DNA of 64,000 bases from Mycolicibacterium arenosum (lineage in GTDB: Bacteria > Actinomycetota > Actinomycetes > Mycobacteriales > Mycobacteriaceae). The first letter of the stretch is position 1, and each line of letters begins with the position of its first letter. Of this stretch, positions 26,642 to 35,149 are shown piece by piece. The translations under genes were made by a program, and so were the position numbers. The notes under the pieces were generated by a model. It saw nothing but the letters and a program-made list of their open reading frames with translations, was not told the DNA's origin and did no database searches. Where the stretch lies: NCBI RefSeq assembly GCF_024320865.1, contig NZ_JANDBD010000002.1, positions 496,001-560,000 on the forward strand, in the 5' to 3' direction.

Positions 26642-28371
26642 AGCAGCTCCTCCGGGATGTCGATGTGACGGGATCTCAGCCATTCGCCGAGGCCCTTGGC
26701 CTGCGGGTCGAAGCGGGCCTGATGTGCGACGCCTTGGCCGAGGATGCCCTCGATGACGAAGTTGACGGCCCGCAGGTTGGGCAGCAGCGTGCGGGTGACG
26801 GCCAGTTCGGCGGTTTCGGGCAGCAACTCGCGGAGCTTCTCGACCGTCATCGTGTGCGCCAGCCAGCGCCACTGGTCGTCGGTCCTCACCCATACGCCGA
26901 CGTTGGCGTTGCCGCCCTTGTCGCCACTGCGGGCGCCGGCGATCGTGCCGAGCGGCACGCGTCGGGTGGCTGCGGCGGTAAACGGTTCCGGCGGAGAGGG
27001 TTCCGCCACAGGCTCCAACGGCAGCGTTTCACTCGCCGGCGCGATGTCGGTGCGGGTGCCGTCGGCGTGCACGGCGACGTGCGGCACGTCCGCGGCGTCG
27101 ACGTAGCCGGGCGTGAACACGCCGTACACCTGGCCCTCGCCCGGCGGCGCGGTGGTGGTGAACCCCGGATAGCTGGCCAGCGCGAGTTCCACTGCGGCCG
27201 AGGAGAACCGGCGTCCCACGTTCGCGGGGTCGGGATCGCGGACCACGCAGCGCAGCAGCGCGCTGGCGGTCTCCTCGGTGTCGGCGTCGGGGTGATCGGT
27301 GCGGACCAGGGTCCATTCGAGTTCGGCGGGTTTGACCGTGACGGCGGCGTCGAGTTGGCGGCGCAGCAGGTCGGCCTTGGCCTCGATGTCGAGTCCGGTC
27401 AGCACGAACGTCGCCGAGTTGCGGAACCCCCCGATGCTGTTGAGCGAGACCTTCAGCGTCGGCGGCGGGGGCTCGCCGCGCACCCCCGAGATCCGCACCC
27501 GGTCCGGGCCGTCCTGCGAGAGCGACAGGCTGTCGAGGCGAAGCGTCGCATCGGGATTGGCGTACCGCGCGTCGCCGACCTCGTAGAGCAGTTGGGCCGT
27601 CACGGTGTCGGTGCTGACCAGGCCGCCGGTGCCCGCGTGCTTGGTGATCACCGACGAGCCGTCGGCGGCGATCTCCGCGAGGGGGAACCCGGGATGCAGG
27701 AGATCGGGGATCTCGGTGAAGAACGCGAAGTTGCCCCCGGTGGCCTGCACCCCGCACTCGATGACGTGGCCGGCGGCGATCGCGCCGGCGAGGGCGTCGT
27801 AATCGTCGCGCTGCCAACCGAAGTGAGCGGCGGCGGGCCCGACGATCACCGAGGCGTCGGTGACCCTACCGGTCACGACGACGTCGGCTCCGGCGTTGAG
27901 GCAGTCGACGATGCCCCACGCGCCGAGATAGGCGTTGGCGGAGAGGACCGAGCCGAATCCGAGTTCCCCGGCGCGCCCGATCAGGTCATCGCCCTCGACG
28001 TGGGCCACGTTCACCGCGAGCCCGAGGCGCTCAGCCAGGGTGCGTACGGCGGCCGCGAGCCCGGCCGGATTGAGCCCGCCCGCGTTGGCGACGATCTTCA
28101 CGCCGCGTTCGAGTGCGAGCCCGAGGGACTCCTCCACCTGCGTCAGGAAGGTCTTGGCGTACCCGCGGTCCGGGGACTTGGCCCGATCGCGGGCGAGGAT
28201 GAGCATCGTCAGCTCGGCCAGGTAGTCGCCGGTGACGTAGTCCAGCTCGCCACCGGCGATCATCTCGCGCATCGCGGCGTGACGGTCACCGTAGAAGCCC
28301 GAGCAGTTGCCGATTCGTACCGAGCCCGAGCCCCCGGTCGCTTCGCTCCTGCCCGCCGAATCCGGACCCAC
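26638..28371 (-). CDS. Acyclic terpene utilisation AtuA-like protein (DUF1446)
   Basis: 577 residues. The GTG at 28371 has GGAGG four bases upstream and is the best start. The N-terminal domain (RIGNCSGFYGDRHAAMREM, NAGGLNPAGLAAAV, VTGRVTDASVIVGPAA) is the DUF1446 domain of AtuA. The C-terminal domain (GARSGDKGGNANVGVW, LPNLRAVNFVIEG) is the AtuA-like ferredoxin-fold extension. AtuA is required for citronellol/geraniol catabolism in Pseudomonas, but its reaction is unknown to me. It is the first gene of the operon and the equivalent of Rv0976c, which suggests a branched-chain acyl-CoA carboxylation pathway. Confidence 0.9.
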   Translation of the reverse strand: MGPDSAGRSEATGGSGSVRIGNCSGFYGDRHAAMREMIAGGELDYVTGDYLAELTMLILARDRAKSPDRGYAKTFLTQVEESLGLALERGVKIVANAGGLNPAGLAAAVRTLAERLGLAVNVAHVEGDDLIGRAGELGFGSVLSANAYLGAWGIVDCLNAGADVVVTGRVTDASVIVGPAAAHFGWQRDDYDALAGAIAAGHVIECGVQATGGNFAFFTEIPDLLHPGFPLAEIAADGSSVITKHAGTGGLVSTDTVTAQLLYEVGDARYANPDATLRLDSLSLSQDGPDRVRISGVRGEPPPPTLKVSLNSIGGFRNSATFVLTGLDIEAKADLLRRQLDAAVTVKPAELEWTLVRTDHPDADTEETASALLRCVVRDPDPANVGRRFSSAAVELALASYPGFTTTAPPGEGQVYGVFTPGYVDAADVPHVAVHADGTRTDIAPASETLPLEPVAEPSPPEPFTAAATRRVPLGTIAGARSGDKGGNANVGVWVRTDDQWRWLAHTMTVEKLRELLPETAELAVTRTLLPNLRAVNFVIEGILGQGVAHQARFDPQAKGLGEWLRSRHIDIPEELL

Positions 28372-28406
28372 AGCACCTCCATCGCATCGTCGCGCAGCGC
28401 CAACCA

Positions 28407-28424
28407 ACCGGTAGGTTAGCCGGT
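28407..28424. promoter_or_regulatory. Candidate operator upstream of the AtuA-like operon
   Basis: Imperfect palindrome with arms ACCGG/CCGGT around an 8-base spacer (TAGGTTAG), 36 bp upstream of the operon's first GTG. It is similar in style to TetR-type sites of actinobacterial lipid genes. No regulator gene is adjacent. Confidence 0.3.
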
Positions 28425-28543
28425 ACCTCCGGTCCCACGTCAAGGACGCGGCGTTGACCCGACGTTTCGTCCCGTGGACGCGCTTCTGCGGTTATCGTGC
28501 ACACAACGAGGACCTTCGAGGCCCTCCGACCCGAGGGACGTTG

Positions 28544-28885
28544 ATGAACACCCGCGCCTGTGCCACCGCGCTCGGCCTCACCGCCGCTGCGACCGTCCTC
28601 GCGTTCGGCGGCGCGGCGCCCGCATCGGCCGACTCGTCGGGAATGGCCGCTGAGTTCCCCGTCGGCGCCTGCATCGACTACCAGAACGACCACAGGAACT
28701 TCGACACCGAGGACATCCTGTACGTCAGCGCGGTCTCGTGCACCGACCCGAATCGCGACTACCGGGTGGCCCAGCACGGGGCCAACTTCACTCAGTGCGA
28801 CCCGGGGAACACCGACTTCATCTACACGACGCGCGACCTGGTGGTGCTGTGCGTGGTCAACGACCGCGGCCCGAGTTGGGGCTAG
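28544..28885 (+). CDS. Small secreted protein, paralogue 1 of 2
   Basis: 113 residues from the ATG at 28544 (GAGGGA upstream). The signal peptide (TALGLTAAATVLAFGGAAPASA) ends at about residue 28. The mature part of about 85 residues has four Cys and the segments EFPVGACIDY, SCTDPNRDYRVAQHG and VVLCVVND. The Cys spacing suggests two disulfides and export to the envelope. The next gene encodes a clear paralogue starting inside its 3' end. I do not recognise a characterised family. Confidence 0.8.
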   Translation: MNTRACATALGLTAAATVLAFGGAAPASADSSGMAAEFPVGACIDYQNDHRNFDTEDILYVSAVSCTDPNRDYRVAQHGANFTQCDPGNTDFIYTTRDLVVLCVVNDRGPSWG

Positions 28886-29226
28886 CCCTGAGGGCGTCGG
28901 TCGGGATCGCCGTCTGGGCGGCCTTCGGCGTCGTGAGCACGGCGGTCGCCGGGCCGGCGCTCGCCGACGACCCCGTCGACCCCGGCCACTACGGCTACCA
29001 CGGCACCGCCGACGAGTTCCCGGTCGGCATGTGCATCAACATCACCACCGACGTCTCGATCGACCCCGACCAGCTCAAGAACACCATCCCGGTGCCGTGC
29101 ACCGCCGGCGCCCACGACATGCGCGTCGTCCAGCACGCCGCCACGCCGCAGGACTGCACACCGCCGGTCTACGACGCGATCTGGACCACCGACGGCGTCG
29201 TGCTGTGCGTGGTGCGGGACTACTGA
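28876..29226 (+). CDS. Small secreted protein, paralogue 2 of 2
   Basis: 116 residues from a TTG at 28876; a GTG at 28849 is an alternative and no ATG is available. The frame begins inside the end of paralogue 1, so translation is probably coupled. The N-terminus (LALRASVGIAVWAAFGVVS, then AGPALADD) is a signal peptide. The mature part matches paralogue 1 in EFPVGMCI, PVPCTAGAHDMRVVQH and TTDGVVLCVVRDY, with four Cys in the same order. Function unknown. The absence of an ATG makes the exact start uncertain. Confidence 0.7.
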   Translation: MGLALRASVGIAVWAAFGVVSTAVAGPALADDPVDPGHYGYHGTADEFPVGMCINITTDVSIDPDQLKNTIPVPCTAGAHDMRVVQHAATPQDCTPPVYDAIWTTDGVVLCVVRDY

Positions 29227-29329
29227 GGATCTGCGTTTTGGAGCCGACGCAGGTCACCGGCTATCCTGATGGACACTCGCCGACGCTGGAGTATTCGCGC
29301 GGCAGCACCCTCAAGAGGAGAGACTGATC

Positions 29330-29503
29330 ATGGCTGTGCCCAAGCGTCGGATGTCGCGCTCGAACACCCGTAGTCGGCGCGCGCAGTGGAAGGCCACCAA
29401 GGCCGAACTCGTCGGCGTGACCGTCGCAGGTCAGCAGCACAAGGTGCCGCGTCGGCTGCTCAAGGCCGCCCGCCTCGGACTGATCGACCTCGACAAGCGC
29501 TGA
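29330..29503 (+). CDS. rpmF: 50S ribosomal protein L32
   Basis: 57 residues: [20 protein letters not shown] at the N-terminus is diagnostic of L32. It has no cysteine, so it is the zinc-free form. A strong AGAGGAGAG ribosome site precedes the ATG. A short CGCCCT-GAAT-AGGGCG hairpin at 29517-29532 lies between it and mprA. Position matches Rv0979A. Confidence 0.95.
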   Translation: MAVPKRRMSRSNTRSRRAQWKATKAELVGVTVAGQQHKVPRRLLKAARLGLIDLDKR

Positions 29504-29535
29504 CCGGCGTTTTTCACGCCCTGAATAGGGCGCGC

Positions 29536-29553
29536 CTCTCAGGCCACTCTCAG
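29536..29553 (+). promoter_or_regulatory. Putative MprA box upstream of mprA
   Basis: Direct repeat CTCTCAG at 29536-29542 and 29547-29553, one helical turn (11 bp) apart, 16 bp before the mprA GTG. MprA is known to bind directly repeated half-sites upstream of its own gene and pepD, so autoregulation is likely. Confidence 0.55.
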
Positions 29554-29569
29554 ACAGCGGGTTGAAACT

Positions 29570-30265
29570 GTGGCTGTGCGCATTCTTGTCGTAGACGACG
29601 ACCGCGCGGTCCGCGAATCCCTGCGCCGCTCCCTCTCGTTCAACGGATACTCCGTCGAACTCGCCCAGGACGGGCAGGAGGCTCTCGAGCGCATCACCAG
29701 CGATCGACCCGATGCCGTCGTTCTCGACGTCATGATGCCCCGGATGGACGGGTTGCAGGTGTGCCGGCATCTCCGCAGTACCGGCGATGACCTGCCGATC
29801 CTGGTGTTGACGGCGCGCGACTCGGTGTCGGAGCGGGTGGCGGGCCTCGATGCCGGCGCCGACGACTACCTGCCGAAGCCGTTCGCGTTGGAGGAACTGC
29901 TCGCGAGGATGCGGGCGCTGCTGCGCCGCCGCACTCCCGACGACGACACGGCCGACGCCGCAGCGCTGACGTTCGCCGACCTGAGCCTCGACCCGGTGAC
30001 GCGCGAGGTGACCAGGGGCGAGCGCCGGATCAGCCTGACTCGCACCGAGTTCTCGCTGCTGGAGATGCTGATCGCCAACCCTCGCCGGGTGCTGACGCGC
30101 AGTCGCATCCTGGAGGAGGTGTGGGGATTCGACTTCCCGACGTCGGGCAACGCGCTCGAGGTGTACGTCGGATACCTGCGTCGCAAGACGGAAGCCGAGG
30201 GTGAGCCGCGCCTGATCCACACCGTTCGCGGGGTGGGTTACGTGTTGCGCGAGACGCCGCCGTGA
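29570..30265 (+). CDS. mprA: Two-component response regulator MprA
   Basis: 231 residues, nearly identical in my memory to M. tuberculosis MprA. Receiver domain: the acidic pocket VDDD (residues 8-11), the phospho-acceptor Asp53 in [12 protein letters not shown], and Lys in LPKPF. Winged-helix DNA-binding domain of the OmpR type from about residue 130 ([37 protein letters not shown]). MprAB senses envelope stress and controls sigE, sigB, pepD and others. The sensor kinase follows 31 bp later, and pepD and moaB2 complete the locus. Confidence 0.97.
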   Translation: MAVRILVVDDDRAVRESLRRSLSFNGYSVELAQDGQEALERITSDRPDAVVLDVMMPRMDGLQVCRHLRSTGDDLPILVLTARDSVSERVAGLDAGADDYLPKPFALEELLARMRALLRRRTPDDDTADAAALTFADLSLDPVTREVTRGERRISLTRTEFSLLEMLIANPRRVLTRSRILEEVWGFDFPTSGNALEVYVGYLRRKTEAEGEPRLIHTVRGVGYVLRETPP

Positions 30266-30296
30266 TGAGCGCTTGCGCGAAGAACCGCCGAACCTG

Positions 30297-31799
30297 ATGG
30301 CCACGATGCGGTCGCCGTTCTGGTGGAAGGCGCGTGAGCAGCGCACCACCGACGTCAGGCAGCGGACGCTGCACGACGCCAGTTCGGTGTCGCTGCGCTG
30401 GCGCGTGATGCTGCTCGCCATGTCGATGGTCGCGATGGTCGTCGTACTGATGTCGCTGGCGGTCTACGTCGTGGTGTCGCGGGCGCTCTACCAGGACATC
30501 GACAATCAACTGCAGACCAGGGCGCGGCTGTTGATCGAGAGCGGGTCGCTGGCGGCCGACCCCGGCAAGGCCATCGAGGGAACGGCGTACTCCGACGTCA
30601 ACGCGATGCTGGTGATCCCCGGCCGCTCCATCTACACGGCCAACCAGGAGGGGCAGACGCTGCCGCTGGGCCAGCCGGAGAAGGACGTGATCCAGGGCAA
30701 GGCGACGTTCTCCCTGCGGACTGCGAACTACCAGCGCGTGTTGGCCGTGAACCTGTCGAACGGCAGTTCGCTGCTCATCTCCAAGACGATGGTGCCCACC
30801 AGCAAGGTACTCAACCGGCTCGGCACCATCCTGCTGATCGTCGGGGGTCTCGGGATGGCGGTGGCGGCCATCGCGGGCGGCACGGTCGCCCGCACCGGAT
30901 TGCGGCCGGTGGCCAGACTCACCGAAGCGGCCGAACGGGTTGCGCGCACAGACGATTTGCGGCCGATCCCGGTACACGGCAGCGACGAACTCGCCCGTCT
31001 CACCCAGGCGTTCAACCTGATGTTGCGGGCGCTGGCGGAGTCGCGGGACCGGCAGGCGCGCCTGGTGTCCGACGCCGGCCACGAACTGCGGACCCCCCTG
31101 ACGTCGTTGCGCACCAACGTGGAACTGCTGATGTCCGTGCAGCCCGGCGCACCCGGCCTTCCCGAGGAGGAGATGGAGGGGCTGCGCGCCGACGTGATCG
31201 CTCAGATCGAGGAACTCTCGACGCTGATCGGTGACCTCATGGATCTGACGCGCGACGACGCCAGCGTGACGGTGCACGAGCCCGTCGACATGGCCGACGT
31301 GATCGACCGCAGCCTCGAACGGGTTCGGCGGCGCCGCAACGACATCCAGTTCACCGTCGACAGCACGGGCTGGCAGGTCTACGGCGACGGCGCAGGGCTG
31401 TCCCGCGCCGTGCTCAACCTTCTGGACAACGCCGCCAAGTGGAGCCCGCCGGGCGGACACGTCGCCGTGCGGCTGCGACAGGTCGATCCGGTGCACGCCG
31501 AGCTCGTGGTGTCCGATCTGGGCCCCGGCATTCCGCCCGAGGAGCGCGCGCTGGTCTTCGAACGGTTCTACCGCTCGACGACGGCGCGGGCGATGCCGGG
31601 CTCCGGTCTCGGCCTCGCGATCACGAAGCAGGTCGTCGTGAAACACGGTGGGACGCTTCGCATTGACGACACAGTGCCGGGGGGAACCCCGCCCGGGACC
31701 TCGATTCACGTCGTGCTGCCCGGCCGACCCGTCGCTGTGACCGCCGCGACACGCGAGGGCGATGCATTGGACGACGCGGGGCGGAACCCCGAGAATTGA
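30297..31799 (+). CDS. mprB: Sensor histidine kinase MprB
   Basis: 500 residues from the ATG at 30297; a TTG at 30273 and an ATG at 30306 are alternatives and none has a clear ribosome site. Two membrane helices (VMLLAMSMVAMVVVLMSLAV and ILLIVGGLGMAVAAIAG) flank an extracytoplasmic sensor loop of about 110 residues. HAMP, then the phospho-acceptor His262 in DAGHELRTPLTSLRTN, N-box LNLLDNAAKWSPPGG, and G-boxes LGPGIPPEE and GSGLGLAI. It phosphorylates MprA and in M. tuberculosis is held in check by DnaK and unfolded envelope proteins. Confidence 0.95.
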   Translation: MATMRSPFWWKAREQRTTDVRQRTLHDASSVSLRWRVMLLAMSMVAMVVVLMSLAVYVVVSRALYQDIDNQLQTRARLLIESGSLAADPGKAIEGTAYSDVNAMLVIPGRSIYTANQEGQTLPLGQPEKDVIQGKATFSLRTANYQRVLAVNLSNGSSLLISKTMVPTSKVLNRLGTILLIVGGLGMAVAAIAGGTVARTGLRPVARLTEAAERVARTDDLRPIPVHGSDELARLTQAFNLMLRALAESRDRQARLVSDAGHELRTPLTSLRTNVELLMSVQPGAPGLPEEEMEGLRADVIAQIEELSTLIGDLMDLTRDDASVTVHEPVDMADVIDRSLERVRRRRNDIQFTVDSTGWQVYGDGAGLSRAVLNLLDNAAKWSPPGGHVAVRLRQVDPVHAELVVSDLGPGIPPEERALVFERFYRSTTARAMPGSGLGLAITKQVVVKHGGTLRIDDTVPGGTPPGTSIHVVLPGRPVAVTAATREGDALDDAGRNPEN

Positions 31800-31836
31800 C
31801 ACCGGAACCTGCGGAAAGTCTGCACATGTCCCGAAG

Positions 31837-31856
31837 ATTCTCTAAGTGGATTCTCA
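31837..31856 (+). promoter_or_regulatory. Putative MprA box upstream of pepD
   Basis: Repeated GATTCTC at 31836-31842 and 31849-31855 (13-bp period), in the 145-bp gap before pepD. It resembles the CTCTCAG repeat upstream of mprA. MprA control of pepD is established in M. tuberculosis. Confidence 0.5.
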
Positions 31857-31944
31857 GCCGTGAAGGGCACAGTCTGGGTACACGTTTCGTTGTAGTTGCA
31901 ACCGACTGCGCACGAACTCACGGAAAGAAGAGCGCCGAACCCCG

Positions 31945-33258
31945 ATGACGAACCAGCCGTACCCGCCGCACCACGGCCCCAGCTCCTACGAGCGTTCCGG
32001 AGTGCACAACACGGGCGCCACGCCGCACTACCAGGGCCAGCCGCGTCCTGTGACGCCGCAACAGCAGTACGACTGGCGCTACGCGACGCAGCCGCCGCAG
32101 TTCCGTCAGGACCCGTACCGCACCGATCCGACCCGTGCCATGCCCGTTGCGCCGGGTGCGCCCCGGAAGCGTTCGCGCGCAGGGCTTTTGACCGTCGGTG
32201 CGCTCACAGTCGCACTGGTGTCCGCCGGCATCGGCGGCGGAGTCGCGACGCTGGTCCACCCGGACCACACCGGAGGGTCGACGAGCATCCTCGGCGCGAA
32301 CCCCAGCCAGCCCGCGGCCAGCCTTCCGGCGGGATCCGTCGAGCAGGTGGCCGCGAAGGTCGTGCCCAGCGTGGTGAAGCTGGAGACGGAGATGGGACGT
32401 CAGTCCGAGGAGGGCTCCGGCATCGTCCTGTCGGCCGACGGGCTCATCCTGACCAACAACCACGTGGTCGCGGGCGCCAAGGACCCCGGCGCCGGGGCGC
32501 AGACCAAGGTGACGTTCGCCGACGGCACCACCACCTCCTACGAGGTGATCGGGACCGACCCCAGCAGCGATATCGCCGTGGTCAAGGCCGAGAACGCGAG
32601 CGGCCTGACGCCCATCACGCTCGGGTCGTCGGGGAATCTGCGCGTCGGCCAGGACGTCGTCGCCATCGGTTCGCCGCTGGGCCTCGAGGGCACGGTGACG
32701 ACGGGCATCGTCAGCGCGCTCAACCGTCCTGTCGCCGCCGGTGGTGACGCGCAGAACCAGAACACCGTGCTCGACGCCATCCAGACCGACGCCGCGATCA
32801 ACCCCGGCAACTCGGGTGGCGCACTGGTCGACATGAACGGCGACCTCGTCGGGGTGAACTCGGCCATCGCGACGCTCGGCGGCGACCCGACCGAATCGCA
32901 GAGCGGATCGATCGGACTCGGCTTCGCCATACCCGTCGACCAGGCCAAGCGCATCGCCGACGAGCTCATTCAGAACGGCACCGCGTCTCACGCGTCGCTC
33001 GGCGTGCAGGTCGTCAGCGACAGGACCGTCGACGGCGCCAAGATCATGGACGTCACCGACGGAGGTGCCGCGCAGGCCGCGGGGCTGCCCGCCGGTGCCG
33101 TGGTGACCAAGGTCGACGATCGGGTCATCGGCAGCGGTAACGCGCTGGTCGCCGCCATCCGGTCGAAGGCGCCGGGCGACCAGGTGACGCTGACCTATCT
33201 CGACGCGCAGAACAAGCCGCAGACGGTTCAGGTCACCCTGGGGAAGGCGCCGCAGTGA
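31945..33258 (+). CDS. pepD: HtrA-family serine protease PepD
   Basis: 437 residues. A disordered Pro/Tyr/Gln-rich cytoplasmic N-terminus (1-70), one membrane anchor (LLTVGALTVALVSAGIGGGVATLV), a trypsin-like protease domain and a C-terminal PDZ domain (ASLGVQVVSDRTVDGAKIM onward). The catalytic triad is His173 (LTNNHVV), Asp209 (SSDIAVV) and Ser290 (NPGNSGGAL). It degrades or refolds misfolded envelope proteins and modulates the MprAB/SigE response. The moaB2 frame begins within its stop codon region. Confidence 0.95.
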   Translation: MTNQPYPPHHGPSSYERSGVHNTGATPHYQGQPRPVTPQQQYDWRYATQPPQFRQDPYRTDPTRAMPVAPGAPRKRSRAGLLTVGALTVALVSAGIGGGVATLVHPDHTGGSTSILGANPSQPAASLPAGSVEQVAAKVVPSVVKLETEMGRQSEEGSGIVLSADGLILTNNHVVAGAKDPGAGAQTKVTFADGTTTSYEVIGTDPSSDIAVVKAENASGLTPITLGSSGNLRVGQDVVAIGSPLGLEGTVTTGIVSALNRPVAAGGDAQNQNTVLDAIQTDAAINPGNSGGALVDMNGDLVGVNSAIATLGGDPTESQSGSIGLGFAIPVDQAKRIADELIQNGTASHASLGVQVVSDRTVDGAKIMDVTDGGAAQAAGLPAGAVVTKVDDRVIGSGNALVAAIRSKAPGDQVTLTYLDAQNKPQTVQVTLGKAPQ

Positions 33259-33341
33259 CCATCGCTCCGGGGCGTTCGTCCTTGACGGTGGCCTCGTCAC
33301 CGGTCGCACCGACGTCCGAGGCGAGATATACGGTGACACTC

Positions 33342-33836
33342 ATGGAACAGCCGGGTGAGTTGGTAGGTCGCGCACTGGTCGTCGTCGTCGACGATCGAAC
33401 GGCGCACGGCGAAGAGGATCACAACGGACCGCTGGTCACCGAACTGCTCGGGGAGGCCGGGTTCGTCGTCGACGGCGTGGTGGTGGTCGCGTCCGACGAG
33501 ATCGAGATCCGCAACGCGCTCAACACCGCCGTCATCGGCGGTGTCGACCTGGTGATCTCGGTGGGTGGCACGGGCGTCACGCCGCGCGATGTCACGCCGG
33601 AGGCGACGCGCACCATCCTCGATCGTGAACTGCTCGGCATCTCGGAGGCACTGCGCGCCTCGGGGCTGTCGGCCGGGATCGTCGACGCGGGCGTGTCACG
33701 CGGCCTGGCGGGCATCTCCGGCAGCACGTTGGTGGTCAACATCGCGGGGTCTCGCGGCGCGGTCCGCGACGGCATGGCGACGTTGGGACCGCTGGCGGCG
33801 CAGATCATCGCGCAGCTATCCAGCTTGGAAATATAA
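33342..33836 (+). CDS. moaB2: MoaB/Mog-family molybdenum cofactor protein MoaB2
   Basis: 164 residues from the ATG at 33342. GTGs at 33333 and 33255 (the latter overlapping the pepD stop as GTGA) are alternatives, giving up to 193 residues. Molybdopterin-binding fold signatures are DRTAHGEEDHNGPLV, ISVGGTGVTPRDVTPEATR and GSTLVVNIAGSRGAVRDGM. The SVGGTG loop and Asp/Glu pocket match enzymes that adenylylate molybdopterin. It is the final gene of the mprA-mprB-pepD-moaB2 row and is followed by a hairpin terminator. Confidence 0.93.
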   Translation: MEQPGELVGRALVVVVDDRTAHGEEDHNGPLVTELLGEAGFVVDGVVVVASDEIEIRNALNTAVIGGVDLVISVGGTGVTPRDVTPEATRTILDRELLGISEALRASGLSAGIVDAGVSRGLAGISGSTLVVNIAGSRGAVRDGMATLGPLAAQIIAQLSSLEI

Positions 33837-33858
33837 GAGCGTGAATCGGGTCGAACCG

Positions 33859-33888
33859 ACCGGCGGTGTCCTGGGGGACACCGCCGGT
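33859..33888 (+). terminator. Hairpin terminator after moaB2
   Basis: Perfect 13-bp stem (ACCGGCGGTGTCC and complement) with a TGGG loop, 22 bases after the moaB2 stop. Followed by TCGTGTCTGT rather than a clean T-run. Confidence 0.75.
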
Positions 33889-33957
33889 TCGTGTCTGTGC
33901 TCGTCGGCTTCGGCGCTGATTGCGTTAACTCCTGGTAAACGCGATTCCCTCAGCAAG

Positions 33958-33973
33958 TGTGATCTTCGTCACA
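33958..33973. promoter_or_regulatory. CRP/cAMP receptor protein site
   Basis: TGTGA-TCTTCG-TCACA is a perfect match to the TGTGA-N6-TCACA consensus bound by mycobacterial CRP (Rv3676 type). It lies 14 bases before the GTG of a small ORF and about 540 bases before the first mspA gene. Confidence 0.65.
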
Positions 33974-33986
33974 GTGCGAGGTCGCG

Positions 33987-34145
33987 GTGACTCGTCCCTC
34001 GAAGCCCACCCATCACTCAGTTAACCCGATATTCGGTGATTCGATGCCTGTGGCGTCGCGTGACGAGGTCGATGAGGGTTCGCCGTACGACGACTCCGAC
34101 CGCGACCAGTGGTTGCGTGACAACGTGCCTCCGCACCACTCCTGA
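33987..34145 (+). CDS. Very small conserved-looking ORF (52 aa)
   Basis: 52 residues from a GTG with GAGG five bases upstream, stopping at 34145. The C-terminal part is very hydrophilic and reads YDDSDRDQWLRDNVPPHHS; a terminal Trp-Leu and PPHH ending of this type recurs in small mycobacterial proteins in my memory, but I cannot name a family. Codon use is like that of neighbouring genes. It sits directly behind the CRP site. Function unknown. Confidence 0.5.
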   Translation: MTRPSKPTHHSVNPIFGDSMPVASRDEVDEGSPYDDSDRDQWLRDNVPPHHS

Positions 34146-34515
34146 ACTGCGGATTCGTCGTTCGCACCGACTGCGCGGAAATGGTGCTTTAGGTATGTCC
34201 GCAGGTTGGCGAACGCCGACCGGGCACCCGGTGACGTAGCCCACTGGTCAGCCGCCGCTCGCGGCCTTCCCGCCAATTCAGGCTCAGCAAACTTCGCAAG
34301 CCGTGCGTGGGCTTTCACTTCCGCTGAATCCTTGCGTTGCCGGGTCGATGCCCCGCCGTTATGTTCCTCCTGTCAACGATGAGCAAAACGTAAGAAGAAC
34401 GTGTGAGGTTTCTAATTCCACTCACACCGAGGTCTTGCGATGTGTCAGGTTTAGCGGTAGAGCCGGGCACACTACGGCGGGCGAAGGGTCCGTCGTCGAC
34501 ACCTTTAGGGAGAAC
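34146..34515. other. Non-coding upstream region of the first mspA copy
   Basis: 370 bp. No convincing gene; a minus-strand frame across 34013-34318 is not protein-like. The last 130 bp has relatively AT-rich segments (AAAACGTAAGAAGAACGTGTGAGG). Long upstream DNA and leader sequences are known to be needed for M. smegmatis mspA expression, so this stretch is probably regulatory. Confidence 0.45.
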
Positions 34516-35149
34516 ATGAAGGCAATCAGTCGGGTGCTGGTCGCGCTGGTCGCGGCCATCGCGGCTCTGTTCGCGAGCACGGGCACCTCACACGCAGGTT
34601 TGGACAATGAGCTGAGCCTGGTCGACGGCCAGGACCGCACCCTGACGGTGCAGCAGTGGGACACGTTCCTCAACGGCGTGTTCCCCTTGGACCGCAACCG
34701 GCTGACTCGCGAGTGGTTCCACTCGGGTCGCGCGAAGTACATCGTCGCCGGCCCCGGTGCCGACGAGTTCGAGGGCACGCTGGAGCTGGGCTACCAGATC
34801 GGCTTCCCCTGGTCGCTGGGCGTTGGCATCAACTTCTCCTACACCACGCCGAACATCCTGATCGACGACGGCAACATCACCGCGCCGCCGTTCGGCCTCG
34901 AGTCGGTCATCACCCCGAACCTCTTCCCGGGTGTGTCGATCTCGGCTGACCTGGGCAACGGCCCCGGTATCCAGGAAGTCGCGACGTTCTCCGTCGACGT
35001 GTCCGGCGCTGCCGGTGGCGTTGCGGTGTCGAACGCTCACGGCACCGTGACCGGCGCTGCCGGTGGCGTCCTGCTGCGTCCGTTCGCACGACTGATCGCC
35101 TCCACCGGCGACTCGGTCACCACGTACGGCGAGCCCTGGAACATGAACT
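34507..35149 (+). repeat. Direct repeat, copy 1 (mspA duplication unit)
   Basis: About 643 bp running from AGGGAGAAC to nearly the end of the coding sequence, identical to 35244-35886 except for three bases in two neighbouring codons (CTCGAG here, CTGAAC in copy 2). Confidence 0.9.

Noticed and set aside
30030..31802. 590-residue minus-strand frame opposite mprB
   Set aside because: Antisense of a conserved histidine kinase; His/Gln/Arg-biased translation.
34013..34318. Minus-strand open frame of 101 residues upstream of mspA
   Set aside because: Translation is not protein-like, the start has no clear ribosome site, and it overlaps the better supported small plus-strand ORF and probable regulatory DNA.
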